64,000 nt of DNA from Stutzerimonas kunmingensis (GTDB lineage: Bacteria; Pseudomonadota; Gammaproteobacteria; Pseudomonadales; Pseudomonadaceae), in assembly GCF_002929225.1 (NCBI RefSeq), contig NZ_PISM01000018.1, positions 558,001-622,000 of the forward strand. Reading direction: 5' to 3'. The notes beneath the pieces were generated by a model. It ran no database searches. It was given only the letters and a program-made list of their open reading frames with translations, and was not told the origin of the DNA. Numbering within the stretch: position 1 is the first letter of the stretch; every line of letters begins with the position of its first letter. The position numbers and the translations under genes are program-made. Of the stretch, positions 54,278 to 63,003 are shown one piece after another.

Positions 54278-55480
54278 ATGCCCCTCGAAACCACAGCGCC
54301 CGCCGTCACCAAGTCCGGCGCGGAAAACTCCCAAGAACTGCAGATCGTGCAGGCATTTTCCAACCTGAGCGTGCCCGAGCGAATCATCCAGCAGAGCAAC
54401 ATCAAGGAACTGCTGCACGGCCTCAACGACGACCAGCAGAAGGTCCAGTCCGAAGCCAAGCGCCTGGCCAAGCTCAGGCAGGAGAAAAAAGAGGGAAACT
54501 TCGTCGGCAACTGGTTCTACGGTCGCAGCGACAAGATCCAGGAAGCACAGTTGGACCTCAACGCCTCGATCGGTCAACTGACGCAGAAATCGTCCCAGTT
54601 ACTGGTGGTCAACACCGCCATCTCAAAGGTACTGAGCGACCAGCAGATTCTGCTGTTGCAACAGCAGAATCTGCTGAAGAAGCAGGCTGAAGAACTCCAG
54701 GCGCAGAACGAGAGAATCCTTGCGCAACAGATTCAGCTGGGCGAACAACAGGACGCGATCAATGCCGCGAATCAGGGACTTCTGGAAGCCAAGGGCCTGA
54801 CTCAGGAGCAGGCACAGAAACTGGTGGGCTGCGTACGTCTCGTGACCGAAGCCGAACAGCGGATCGACAGCGCCGGCCAGGCATTGCGCAACAACCTGGA
54901 ACAGCAGATGGAGGAAGTTGAAAAGCACTGTCTGAATCGCTTGGCGGCGGGGCTCGATGAGGTGGAGCGGCGCCAGGTGGAAAACGAAAGGCGCCTGGCC
55001 GATGCGATGGACGTACAGGCGCAGCAGAACCGCACCGAGTTCACCCAACTGGCAGAGGAAAACCAGACGTTTCACAAGCAGCTTCTGCAGGATGCACAAG
55101 CGTTCGAGGTGCAACAGAGCGAACGAGCTGCCTCACAGGACAGCCGCATCGCTACGCTGAGCGAACAGCATGCCGCCCAGGCTGAAAGGCAGGACCAGTG
55201 GCAGCTGGCTCATAGCCACAGCATGCAGGAACGAATCGAAGCCCACGAAGCCGACGTCAAGCATCGCTCAGCGGCAATGGAAGAATCCCTGGTCCGGTCA
55301 CTCGAAAGCCAGCGTGAAAACCTGACGAATTCACAGGAGCAGTTGGCCGACCATCTGAGCGCTCTGGTGGCCAAGCAAGCGTTGAGCCTGTCGCATCAGC
55401 GCCTGGTGCTCGTCGGCGCCACCGTGTTGTCCATCGCCTCGCTGGGATGGCAGGCAGCGCAGCACTGGGCACTACTCTGA
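54278..55480 (+). CDS. Long coiled-coil protein with C-terminal membrane anchor
   Basis: A 400-residue protein. Residues about 50-370 are almost continuous helix rich in Q, E, L and K (for example LLQQQNLLKKQAEELQAQNERIL) and would form a long coiled coil. A single hydrophobic helix at about 375-393 (LVLVGATVLSIASLGWQAA) lies at the very end, so the protein is tail-anchored in the inner membrane with the coiled coil in the cytoplasm. No enzymatic motif is seen. It follows the HNH-like gene by 87 bp and is likely its partner. AGGACAGCC precedes the ATG. Confidence 0.7.
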   Translation: MPLETTAPAVTKSGAENSQELQIVQAFSNLSVPERIIQQSNIKELLHGLNDDQQKVQSEAKRLAKLRQEKKEGNFVGNWFYGRSDKIQEAQLDLNASIGQLTQKSSQLLVVNTAISKVLSDQQILLLQQQNLLKKQAEELQAQNERILAQQIQLGEQQDAINAANQGLLEAKGLTQEQAQKLVGCVRLVTEAEQRIDSAGQALRNNLEQQMEEVEKHCLNRLAAGLDEVERRQVENERRLADAMDVQAQQNRTEFTQLAEENQTFHKQLLQDAQAFEVQQSERAASQDSRIATLSEQHAAQAERQDQWQLAHSHSMQERIEAHEADVKHRSAAMEESLVRSLESQRENLTNSQEQLADHLSALVAKQALSLSHQRLVLVGATVLSIASLGWQAAQHWALL

Positions 55481-56099
55481 AGCGACGCGGCACGGCCTGG
55501 GTAGCCAGTTCCGTCTTTCGCCGCGCAGCGGCGAGAGCGGAGCGTGCACCGCAAGCCCCATACCCGACAGCCGTTCTAGCACCCTGCTGGTCGCGCGGTT
55601 TTCTGAGACAACTGAGCCATCGACCGCGCTAGCTGGCGCAGGCCGTCTCTATCTTGCTGCTCGGTGGACATCTCATCCTCTATTTCACGCCGTATCTAGC
55701 GACGATGCTTGGAACGACCGACGTTTCCACGGTGAGCGGACTGCCCTTGCTGATCGGCCTGGCGGCTCTGGGCGGCTATCTGGGCAACCGGCTGGCCGAG
55801 CGCGTCGGCCTCGTCTAGCCATGGTGATTTTTCTCACCTTCTGCCTGGCACTGCGACATTCCGCTGAGCTTGCACAGCGCCATCTTCATCCCGAGCGTGA
55901 TGCCCTGGAGACCATCAGCTGTATGGTTTCTCCGGTCGTGCAAAGCTTCCGGCTCCATAGCGCCCCAGCCAGCAGCAGTACCGGAGCCTCCCTGAACACC
56001 TCGGTGAGGCACCTTGGGATGGGCCTGGGTGCGGCTATCGGCGGGCTCGTCATTGCGCTTGCTGACGTTGGCTGGCCCCCTGGATCGGTCTTGGCCTGA
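55481..56099 (+). pseudogene. MFS transporter remnant
   Basis: Two fragments in different frames resemble a drug/sugar MFS permease of the AraJ/YdhP type. The first (55633-55818) reads LAQAVSILLLGGHLILYFTP and GLPLLIGLAALGGYLGNRLAERVGL, then stops. The second (about 55960-56099) reads SLNTSVRHLGMGLGAAIGGLV. Start, several helices and a continuous frame are missing, so it is broken. The first 150 bp after the coiled-coil stop show nothing recognisable. Confidence 0.7.
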
Positions 56100-56267
56100 C
56101 GGTACCGGCATTACTCTGTAATTGGCGCTGCTACCTACTAGAGAAGCGCTGCCCAAGGCCCGACCGAAGTGTTGATGCCAGCCTGCCATTCGCTCCTTTG
56201 ATCAAAACCATGCCCCATAGGATCTAAGGCCAGGCACCGCCTGGATTGCAATCAAGCCTAAAACAAC

Positions 56268-56289
56268 AAAGGCGCCCGAAGGCGCCTTT
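56268..56289 (-). terminator. Rho-independent terminator of typA
   Basis: AAAGGCGCC, loop CGAA-like, and GGCGCCTTT form a strong stem directly after the typA stop; on the minus strand it is followed by TGTTGTTTT. The same element is found at 50166-50187 behind the typA remnant. Confidence 0.85.
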
Positions 56290-56414
56290 GTCTTACTGCA
56301 ACAGTGTTTAGACCTTGCTGCGCTCGAAGCGCTTGCGGTCGTTCTCGTTGAGGTACTTCTTGCGCAGTCGGATCGACTTCGGCGTCACTTCCACCAGCTC
56401 GTCGTCGGCGATGA
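56268..56414 (-). repeat. Direct repeat copy 2: 3' end of intact typA
   Basis: The 147-bp counterpart of 50166-50313, same orientation, including terminator and the last 35 codons of the functional gene. Confidence 0.88.
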
Positions 56415-58128
56415 ATTCCAGCGCCTGCTCGAGGGTGAACTTGATCGGCGGAACCAGGGCGATGACTTCGTCCTTGCCGGAAGCGCGCATGTTGTCGAGC
56501 TTCTTGCCCTTGGTGGGGTTGAGCACCAGGTCGTTGTCACGGCTGTTGATGCCGCACAGCTGGCCTTCGTAGATCTCGTCGCCCGGCGCCAGGAACAGCT
56601 TGCCGCGCGCCTGCAGTGTTTCCAGCGAGTAGGTCAGTGCGGTACCGGTAGCCATCGAAACCAGCACGCCGTTCTGGCGGTTGGTCACTTCGCCGGCCTT
56701 GATCGGGCCGTAGTGACTGAAGGTCGAGGTCAGGATGCCGCTACCCGAGGTCATGGTCAGGAAGTTGTTACGGAAGCCGATCAGGCCGCGCGCCGGGATG
56801 GTGTATTCCAGGCGTACACGGCCCTTGCCATCCGGAACCATGTTGCTCAGGTCGCCCTTACGCAGGCCCATCTGCTCCATCACCGGACCCTGGTGCTGCT
56901 CCTCGATGTCGATGGTGACGTTCTCGTACGGCTCCTGCTTGTCGCCGGCCTCGTTCTCGATGATCACCACTTCCGGGCGGCCTACGGCCAGCTCGAAACC
57001 TTCACGACGCATGGTTTCGATCAGTACCGAAAGGTGCAGCTCGCCACGACCGGAAACCTTGAACTTCTCAGGGCTGTCGCCCGGCTCGACGCGCAGGGCG
57101 ACGTTGTGCAGCAGTTCCTTCTCCAGACGGTCCTTGATGTTGCGGCTGGTGACGAACTTGCCTTCCTTGCCGGCGAACGGCGAGTCGTTGACCTGGAAGG
57201 TCATGCTCACGGTCGGCTGGTCGACGGTCAGCGGCGGCAGGGCCTCGACGGCGTTCTGGTCGCACAGGGTGTCGGAGATGTACAGCTCGTCCATGCCGGA
57301 TACGCAGACGATGTCGCCAGCTTCGGCTTCCTGGACTTCAACGCGCTGCAGACCGGAGTGGCCCATGATCTTCAGGATGCGGCCGTTGCGCTTCTTGCCG
57401 TCAGCACCGATGGCGGTAACCGGGCTGTTGGCCTTGATGGTGCCGCGAGCGATGCGGCCGATGCCGATCACGCCGAGGAAGCTGTTGTAGTCCAGCTGCG
57501 AGATCTGCATCTGGAAAGGACCGTCGAGGTCTACTTTCGGCGACGGAACGTGGTCGATGATGGCCTGGAACAGGGCATCCATGTTGTCGTCCATCTTCTC
57601 GTGGTCCATGCCGGCAATGCCGTTCAGGGCACTGGCGTAGACGATCGGGAAGTCCAGCTGCTCGTCGGTGGCGCCGAGGTTGTCGAACAGGTCGAAGATC
57701 TGGTCGATAACCCAGTCAGGACGCGCGCCCGGACGGTCGATCTTGTTCACCACGACGATCGGACGCAGGCCGGCCTTGAAGGCCTTCTGGGTCACGAAGC
57801 GCGTCTGCGGCATGGGGCCGTCCTGGGCGTCGACCACCAGCAGTACGGAGTCGACCATGCTCATCACGCGCTCGACTTCACCGCCGAAGTCGGCGTGGCC
57901 GGGGGTGTCGACGATGTTGATGTTGTAGCCGTTCCACTTCAGCGCGGTGTTCTTCGCCAGGATGGTGATGCCGCGTTCCTTTTCCTGGTCGTTGGAGTCC
58001 ATCACGCGCTCGTTTTCCAGCTCCTTGCGGTCCAGGGTGCCGGACAGACGCAGCAGCTTGTCGACGAGGGTGGTCTTGCCATGGTCAACGTGGGCGATGA
58101 TGGCGATGTTGCGTAGATTCTCGATCAC
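56308..58128 (-). CDS. typA: Translational GTPase TypA/BipA
   Basis: A 606-residue ribosome-associated GTPase involved in stress adaptation and ribosome assembly. G motifs: [15 protein letters not shown] (P-loop), [15 protein letters not shown] (switch II) and [14 protein letters not shown]. The C-terminal part has [17 protein letters not shown] and the TypA-specific end [20 protein letters not shown]. The frame is open upstream, but homologues begin with [16 protein letters not shown]; this gives a GTG start at 58128. Its 3' end is duplicated 6 kb away as a decayed copy. Confidence 0.96.
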   Translation of the reverse strand: MIENLRNIAIIAHVDHGKTTLVDKLLRLSGTLDRKELENERVMDSNDQEKERGITILAKNTALKWNGYNINIVDTPGHADFGGEVERVMSMVDSVLLVVDAQDGPMPQTRFVTQKAFKAGLRPIVVVNKIDRPGARPDWVIDQIFDLFDNLGATDEQLDFPIVYASALNGIAGMDHEKMDDNMDALFQAIIDHVPSPKVDLDGPFQMQISQLDYNSFLGVIGIGRIARGTIKANSPVTAIGADGKKRNGRILKIMGHSGLQRVEVQEAEAGDIVCVSGMDELYISDTLCDQNAVEALPPLTVDQPTVSMTFQVNDSPFAGKEGKFVTSRNIKDRLEKELLHNVALRVEPGDSPEKFKVSGRGELHLSVLIETMRREGFELAVGRPEVVIIENEAGDKQEPYENVTIDIEEQHQGPVMEQMGLRKGDLSNMVPDGKGRVRLEYTIPARGLIGFRNNFLTMTSGSGILTSTFSHYGPIKAGEVTNRQNGVLVSMATGTALTYSLETLQARGKLFLAPGDEIYEGQLCGINSRDNDLVLNPTKGKKLDNMRASGKDEVIALVPPIKFTLEQALEFIADDELVEVTPKSIRLRKKYLNENDRKRFERSKV

Positions 58129-58295
58129 TGATTCTTTTCTCTGTAGATAGCTTCGAGCTGAGGCTGGAAGCTGGAAGTAGTCCGGACGAAGACAGTCTGT
58201 CCGAGGGTTGTACGGCCTGGCCTTGCGATCAGTGCCGGTCGGGAGGGCGGTGGCGGATGCTACCGCCAAGCAGCCCCGGCTGTTTCACCGATGAG

Positions 58296-59750
58296 TCAGG
58301 CCGGACGATAGACGCGTACATTGACATGCCCCTCGCTCAGCAGATGGTGAGCATGCAGGCGGCTCATGACACCTTTGTCGCAATACAGCAGGTACTGGCG
58401 GTTTTCATCCAGCTCCTTGAAGCGGTTGTTCAGTGCATAGAACGGCAGCGTCTGAACTTCGATGCCCGGCAGCTCGAGCGGTTCGTCCTCGGCGGCATCG
58501 GGGTGACGAATGTCGAGGATGACCTGGCCAGCGCTCGGCTCGACGACTTCTTCCACCTGCAAATCCTGGCCCAGCTCGTCGATCACGCGGTCGATGGCAA
58601 CCTGGCGGGCATTCGCCAGCGCACGTTCCAGGATAGCCATGTCGAACTGCTTTTCTTCATGCTCGATACGATAGCGCTTGGCCTTGGTGGTCGGGTTCAC
58701 CGAGATCACGCCGCAGTACTCGGGCATGTTCTTGGCAAACTCGGCGGTGCCGATCTCGAAGGCGGTGTCGATGATGTCCTGCTTGTGGCTGGCGATCAGC
58801 GGGCGCAGCACCAGCATGTCGGTGGCCGAGTCGATTACCGAGAGGTTCGGCAGGGTCTGGCTGGAGACCTGCGAGATCGCCTCGCCGGTAACCAGCGCGT
58901 CGATGTGCAGGCGCTCGGCGATCTGCGTCGAGACGCGCAGCATCATGCGCTTGAGGACGACACCCATCTGGCTGTTGTCGACCTTCTGCAGGATTTCGCC
59001 GACCACTTCCTCGAACGGCACGCTGATGAACAGCACACGGTGCGAGCTGCCGTACTTCTTCCACAGATAATGAGCGACTTCCATCACGCCCAGCTCGTGG
59101 GCACGCCCGCCGAGATTGAAGAAGCAGAAATGCGTCATCAGCCCGCGGCGCATCATCTGATAGGCGGCGACGGTGGAATCGAAACCACCGGACATCAATA
59201 CCAGCGTCTGCTCCAGAGCGCCCAGCGGGTAGCCGCCGATGCCGTCATGCTGCTCGTGCACGACGAACAGGCGCTGGTCGCGGATCTCCATGCGCACTTC
59301 GACTTCCGGTGTTTTCAGCGAAATACCGGCGGCGCCGCACTGCTGGCGCAGCTGGCTGCCAACGTGGCGCTCGACGTCCATGGAGCTGAACGGATGCTTG
59401 CCGGCACGCTTGCAGCGCACGGCGAAGATCTTGCCCGGCAGGCGCTCGGCGTAGTGCGCCTTGCATCTGGCGACGATGTCGTCGAGATCGCCCAGCGGGT
59501 ACTCGTGCACTTCCAGGCAATGGGCGATGCCGGGCGTGCAGCGCAGGCGCTCGATCATCTCGCGCAGCAGCTTCGGCTCGCTGCGCACGGTTTCCACCTC
59601 GATGTTGTCCCACACGCCCTCGACCCGCAGGTCGGGATCGAGCTCGCGCAGCACGGTGCGGATGTTCTTCGCCAATTGGCGAATGAAGCCCTTGCGCACC
59701 GGCGGGCTCTTGATGGTGATTTCGGGGAAAACCTTGACGATCAGCTTCAT
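58296..59750 (-). CDS. thiI: tRNA 4-thiouridine synthase / sulfurtransferase ThiI
   Basis: A 484-residue enzyme that makes 4-thiouridine at tRNA position 8 and supplies sulfur for thiamine. An N-terminal ferredoxin-like and THUMP region (about 1-165) is followed by the PP-loop ATPase with [16 protein letters not shown], and by a rhodanese domain (about 395-484) whose [15 protein letters not shown] contains the catalytic cysteine. Length and all domains match E. coli ThiI. The start has few alternatives. Confidence 0.95.
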   Translation of the reverse strand: MKLIVKVFPEITIKSPPVRKGFIRQLAKNIRTVLRELDPDLRVEGVWDNIEVETVRSEPKLLREMIERLRCTPGIAHCLEVHEYPLGDLDDIVARCKAHYAERLPGKIFAVRCKRAGKHPFSSMDVERHVGSQLRQQCGAAGISLKTPEVEVRMEIRDQRLFVVHEQHDGIGGYPLGALEQTLVLMSGGFDSTVAAYQMMRRGLMTHFCFFNLGGRAHELGVMEVAHYLWKKYGSSHRVLFISVPFEEVVGEILQKVDNSQMGVVLKRMMLRVSTQIAERLHIDALVTGEAISQVSSQTLPNLSVIDSATDMLVLRPLIASHKQDIIDTAFEIGTAEFAKNMPEYCGVISVNPTTKAKRYRIEHEEKQFDMAILERALANARQVAIDRVIDELGQDLQVEEVVEPSAGQVILDIRHPDAAEDEPLELPGIEVQTLPFYALNNRFKELDENRQYLLYCDKGVMSRLHAHHLLSEGHVNVRVYRPA

Positions 59751-59846
59751 GGAAACAGCGCGGCGCCGATGTGGCAGGAAAAGAGGGGCGCGGAGTATAG
59801 CGGAAACTGCTCAACATTTAACCGCTTTCTTCAAACGCAGCAGAAC

Positions 59847-59862
59847 GCACCAAAAGAATGCA
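59847..59862 (+). promoter_or_regulatory. NtrC-type binding site 1 upstream of glnA
   Basis: GCACCAAAAGAATGCA, read on the minus strand as TGCATTCTTTTGGTGC, matches the TGCACYA-N-TTGGTGCA-type NtrC consensus. It lies about 131 bp upstream of the sigma-54 promoter. Confidence 0.65.
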
Positions 59863-59877
59863 CATTACCGGCGAGCC

Positions 59878-59893
59878 GCACCAATACCGCGCA
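59878..59893 (+). promoter_or_regulatory. NtrC-type binding site 2 upstream of glnA
   Basis: GCACCAATACCGCGCA (minus strand TGCGCGGTATTGGTGC) resembles site 1, 31 bp further downstream, which is three helical turns. The half TTGGTGC is exact; the other half is weaker. Confidence 0.55.
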
Positions 59894-59977
59894 TCAATCC
59901 AGTGCAGCAGCTACGCTTTGAGACGCGCAAACGCTGCCGCAGCGCTGCCAGCGGCCTGCAGTCCCAAGAAAGAGCAC

Positions 59978-59993
59978 TGGCATGCAATTTGCT
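59978..59993 (+). promoter_or_regulatory. Sigma-54 promoter of glnA
   Basis: TGGCATGCAATTTGCT has GG and GC at the exact ten-base spacing, with TTGCT at -12. It lies 96 bp before the glnA start. The arrangement (two NtrC sites plus -24/-12) is the standard nitrogen-limitation promoter of glnA. Confidence 0.88.
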
Positions 59994-60088
59994 CCCTTGT
60001 GAGGCAGGTCGCCTTGGCGGAACATCGCCGCCCGGCTTCACCCTGATTCGGAAGCTCACTGTCACGCTTCCACCACTTGGAGAACACC

Positions 60089-61495
60089 ATGTCGAAGTCG
60101 CTTCAACTGATCAAAGATTACGATGTGAAGTGGATTGATCTGCGCTTCACCGATACCAAAGGCAAGCAGCACCACGTCACCGTTCCGGCTCGTGATGCCC
60201 AGGATGAAGACTTCTTCGAGCACGGCAAGATGTTCGACGGCTCCTCCATCCATGGCTGGAAAGGCATCGAAGCCTCCGACATGATCCTGATGCCGGTCGA
60301 CGAAACCGCCGTGCTGGATCCGTTCACCGAAGAGCCGACCCTGATCCTGGTCTGCGACATCGTCGAGCCGAGCACCATGCAGGGCTACGATCGCGATCCG
60401 CGCTCCATCGCCAAGCGCGCCGAAGAGTTCCTGAAAGGCACCGGCATCGGTGACACCGTATTCGTCGGCCCGGAGCCGGAGTTCTTCATCTTCGACCAGG
60501 TCAAGTTCAAGTCGGACATCTCCGGCTCGATGTTCAAGATCTACTCCGAGCAGGGCTCCTGGATGACCGACCAGGACGTCGAAGGCGGCAACAAGGGCCA
60601 CCGCCCGGCCGTCAAGGGCGGCTACTTCCCGGTTCCGCCGTGCGATCACGACCACGAAATCCGTACCGCCATGTGCAACGCCATGGAAGAAATGGGCCTG
60701 GTCGTCGAGGTTCACCACCACGAAGTGGCGACTGCCGGTCAGAACGAGATCGGCGTGAAGTTCAACACCCTGGTTGCCAAGGCTGACGAAGTTCAGACCC
60801 TGAAGTACTGCGTACACAACGTCGCCGACGCCTATGGCAAGACCGCGACCTTCATGCCGAAGCCGCTGTATGGCGACAACGGTTCGGGTATGCACGTACA
60901 CATGTCCATCTCCAAGGATGGCAAGAACACCTTCGCTGGCGAAGGCTATGCCGGCCTGTCCGAGACCGCCCTGTACTTCATCGGCGGCATCATCAAGCAC
61001 GGCAAGGCGCTGAACGGTTTCACCAACCCGTCGACCAACTCCTACAAGCGTCTGGTCCCGGGCTTCGAAGCACCGGTCATGCTGGCCTACTCGGCCCGCA
61101 ACCGTTCCGCCTCGATCCGTATTCCGTACGTTTCCAGCCCGAAAGCCCGTCGTATCGAAGCGCGCTTCCCGGACCCGGCTGCCAACCCGTACCTGTGCTT
61201 CGCTGCACTGCTGATGGCTGGCCTGGACGGCATCCAGAACAAGATCCATCCTGGCGATGCAGCCGACAAGAACCTGTACGACCTGCCGCCGGAAGAAGGC
61301 AAGCTGATCCCGCAGGTGTGCGGCAGCCTGAAGGAAGCCCTCGAAGAGCTGGACAAGGGCCGCGCGTTCCTGACCAAGGGCGGCGTGTTCTCTGACGAGT
61401 TCATCGATGCCTACATCGAGCTGAAGTCCGAGGAAGAGATCAAGGTGCGCACCTTCGTGCACCCGCTGGAATACGACCTGTACTACAGCGTCTGA
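60089..61495 (+). CDS. glnA: Type I glutamine synthetase
   Basis: A 468-residue ATP-dependent ammonia-assimilating enzyme that forms a dodecamer. Beta-grasp and catalytic domains show [46 protein letters not shown] (in part) and [11 protein letters not shown]. The adenylylation site is the tyrosine in [10 protein letters not shown], near residue 397, so control by GlnE is expected. The start at 60089 has TTGGAG upstream; an in-frame codon four residues earlier is not supported. Controlled by the sigma-54/NtrC promoter upstream and ended by a terminator. Confidence 0.97.
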   Translation: MSKSLQLIKDYDVKWIDLRFTDTKGKQHHVTVPARDAQDEDFFEHGKMFDGSSIHGWKGIEASDMILMPVDETAVLDPFTEEPTLILVCDIVEPSTMQGYDRDPRSIAKRAEEFLKGTGIGDTVFVGPEPEFFIFDQVKFKSDISGSMFKIYSEQGSWMTDQDVEGGNKGHRPAVKGGYFPVPPCDHDHEIRTAMCNAMEEMGLVVEVHHHEVATAGQNEIGVKFNTLVAKADEVQTLKYCVHNVADAYGKTATFMPKPLYGDNGSGMHVHMSISKDGKNTFAGEGYAGLSETALYFIGGIIKHGKALNGFTNPSTNSYKRLVPGFEAPVMLAYSARNRSASIRIPYVSSPKARRIEARFPDPAANPYLCFAALLMAGLDGIQNKIHPGDAADKNLYDLPPEEGKLIPQVCGSLKEALEELDKGRAFLTKGGVFSDEFIDAYIELKSEEEIKVRTFVHPLEYDLYYSV

Positions 61496-61512
61496 TCCAG
61501 CTCGCGTGACAG

Positions 61513-61536
61513 GAAGGCCACCCTCGGGTGGCCTTC
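61513..61536 (+). terminator. Rho-independent terminator of glnA
   Basis: AAGGCCACCC and GGGTGGCCTT form a strong stem with a TC loop, followed by CTTCGTTTCT, 18 bp after the glnA stop codon. Confidence 0.9.
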
Positions 61537-61659
61537 TTCGTTTCTGCAGTCCGGCGGCGGTTCGTGCAGCTTGTCACGCCTCGCAAATCCCACCGATCGC
61601 ACTTGCCTGCAACTCGGCGCAGTGCAAGGCTTCGGCAGTCCAACTCCGCGGAGTCTCCC

Positions 61660-62208
61660 ATGCGTAGCGCACTGTTCAGCCTGCTGTTCATTCTCAGCCT
61701 TCCGGCCTTCGCCGAGATCTACAAGTACACCGATGCACAAGGCAATACGGTGTTCACCAATCAGCCACCGGAGGGTGTCCAGGCCGATACCGTCGACCTG
61801 CCGCCAGCCAATACGGTAAATATCCGCACGCCCGAACCGCCGCCACCACTGCCGGACAGCCAGCAGACGCAGTCGGCCCCTTACCAGACACTGATGCTGA
61901 GCGGGATTCCCGATGAAGAAGCCCTGCGCGCCAACAACGGCACCTTCGTCGTCAGCGCGCTGCTGGAGCCGCCGCTACGACCCGGCCACAGCTTGCGCTT
62001 CGTGCTGGACGGCATTCCCCAGGCTGCCGCCAGTGCCGCAACCTCGCTGCAACTGAACAATGTCGAGCGGGGCGAGCACCGTCTACACATCGAGGTGCTG
62101 AGCGGCGAGAAGGTCATCCAGCGCAGCCAGCCGGAGCTGTTCACTGTGCAACGGGTGAATACCTCCAGCCCGGCATTGCGTCCGAAGCCTCCGAGGCCTG
62201 CTCCTTGA
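61660..62208 (+). CDS. DUF4124 exported protein
   Basis: A 182-residue exported protein. Signal peptide residues 1-18 (ending PAFAE), then the DUF4124 motif EIYKYTDAQGNTVFTNQPPEG. The middle is proline-rich (PEPPPPLPDSQQ), and the C-terminal domain (about 85-170) is beta-rich with PGHSLRFVLDGIPQ and LNNVERGEHRLHIEV. Function unknown. It overlaps the next gene by four bases. It lies between glnA and ntrB, a layout common in Pseudomonas. Confidence 0.82.
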   Translation: MRSALFSLLFILSLPAFAEIYKYTDAQGNTVFTNQPPEGVQADTVDLPPANTVNIRTPEPPPPLPDSQQTQSAPYQTLMLSGIPDEEALRANNGTFVVSALLEPPLRPGHSLRFVLDGIPQAAASAATSLQLNNVERGEHRLHIEVLSGEKVIQRSQPELFTVQRVNTSSPALRPKPPRPAP

Positions 62209-62834
62209 TCATCCTGCGGCAGACCCTGGCCGTCGCACTGCTGGCGGCCGCCCTGCCCTGCCTTGCCGGCGTCTACTCCTATGTCGACGTCGAGGGCAAT
62301 CGGGTCTTCACCGATCGCCCGGCCGGCGAGGCGGCCGAAGAAGTACACCTCAAGCCGTCCAACAGCATGCCTGCGCCGCCGATGTCGGCCGCACGCCCTA
62401 CGGAACCGGCAGCACCGAAAGCCGCGAGCATCATCTATCAGTTGCGCATCCTCAGCCCGACGGCGGACGAAGCGATCCGCAACAACGCCGGCAATGTCAG
62501 CGTCACCGTGCAGGCCGAACCGACGCTACACCCCGGCCACGCCTATCAGGTACTGCTCGATGACCAGCCGTTCGGCGCACCCGGCGAACAGACTTCCTTC
62601 GCCTTGAGTAACGTCGATCGTGGCACCCATCAGCTGGCGGTGGCTGTCGTGGATGAACAGGAGCGCGTCCTGCAACGCACCGCGAACCAGCCCTTTCACC
62701 TGATACGCACCTCGCTGGCCCAGCGGCGCATGGTCAATCCTTGCCAGAAGGCCGATTACGGCGTTCGCCCGGAATGCCCGCTAAAGGACAAGCCGGTAGA
62801 AAAACGCGACATTCCCTTCGTGCCCTTTCTATGA
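62205..62834 (+). CDS. DUF4124 exported protein, paralogue with TTG start
   Basis: A 209-residue paralogue of the preceding gene. Signal peptide about 1-22 (ending CLAG), DUF4124 motif VYSYVDVEGNRVFTDRPAGE, and C-terminal domain PGHAYQVLLDDQPFG and LSNVDRGTHQLAVAVVDEQE. The likely start is TTG at 62205, overlapping the previous stop (TTGA), which implies coupled translation. The C-terminus is cysteine-containing (NPCQKADYGVRPECPL), possibly one disulfide. Confidence 0.8.
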   Translation: MIILRQTLAVALLAAALPCLAGVYSYVDVEGNRVFTDRPAGEAAEEVHLKPSNSMPAPPMSAARPTEPAAPKAASIIYQLRILSPTADEAIRNNAGNVSVTVQAEPTLHPGHAYQVLLDDQPFGAPGEQTSFALSNVDRGTHQLAVAVVDEQERVLQRTANQPFHLIRTSLAQRRMVNPCQKADYGVRPECPLKDKPVEKRDIPFVPFL

Positions 62835-62842
62835 TCATGGGG

Positions 62843-62859
62843 TGCACCTGTTTGGTGCG
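62843..62859 (+). promoter_or_regulatory. NtrC-type binding site upstream of ntrB
   Basis: TGCACCTGTTTGGTGCG is close to the NtrC consensus TGCACYA-N3-TTGGTGCA, with both half-sites nearly exact. It lies 112 bp upstream of a -24/-12 promoter, the expected range for enhancer binding. Confidence 0.75.
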
Positions 62860-62954
62860 CCCATCAGGTGAGCGGATCGCTCGTCACCAATTTGGGTCAC
62901 CGGACAGCCCGTAGGGCTGCAGCATCACGCCGATCCGCGCCGCAATGGCGCGTT

Positions 62955-62970
62955 TGGTTTGGTTCTTGCA
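62955..62970 (+). promoter_or_regulatory. Sigma-54-type promoter of ntrB
   Basis: TGGTTTGGTTCTTGCA has GG and GC ten bases apart and an exact TTGCA at -12, though the -24 element (TGGTTTG) is only partial. It lies 49 bp before the ntrB start. Together with the upstream NtrC site it suggests autoregulation. Confidence 0.65.
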
Positions 62971-63003
62971 TTTCCTGCCTGAACTTCCGGACGCAGACCA
63001 GCC

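Larger units (their letters stand above)
50166..56289. mobile_element. Putative accessory island bounded by typA-derived direct repeats
   Basis: The segment between the typA remnant and the 3' end of intact typA carries four co-oriented genes unlike the surrounding housekeeping genes (WYL, SUKH, HNH-like membrane, coiled coil) plus an MFS-transporter remnant. The repeats at its ends are typA 3'-end copies. No integrase or transposase gene is visible, so homologous exchange of a typA-linked block is more likely than site-specific integration. Boundaries are approximate. Confidence 0.55.

Noticed and set aside
55815..56189. Minus-strand frame of 124 residues in the MFS remnant
   Set aside because: It has no recognisable domain and lies opposite the permease fragments.
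50166..56289. Prophage, integron or transposon
   Set aside because: No integrase, transposase, terminal inverted repeats or phage structural genes were found; the end repeats are typA coding sequence.
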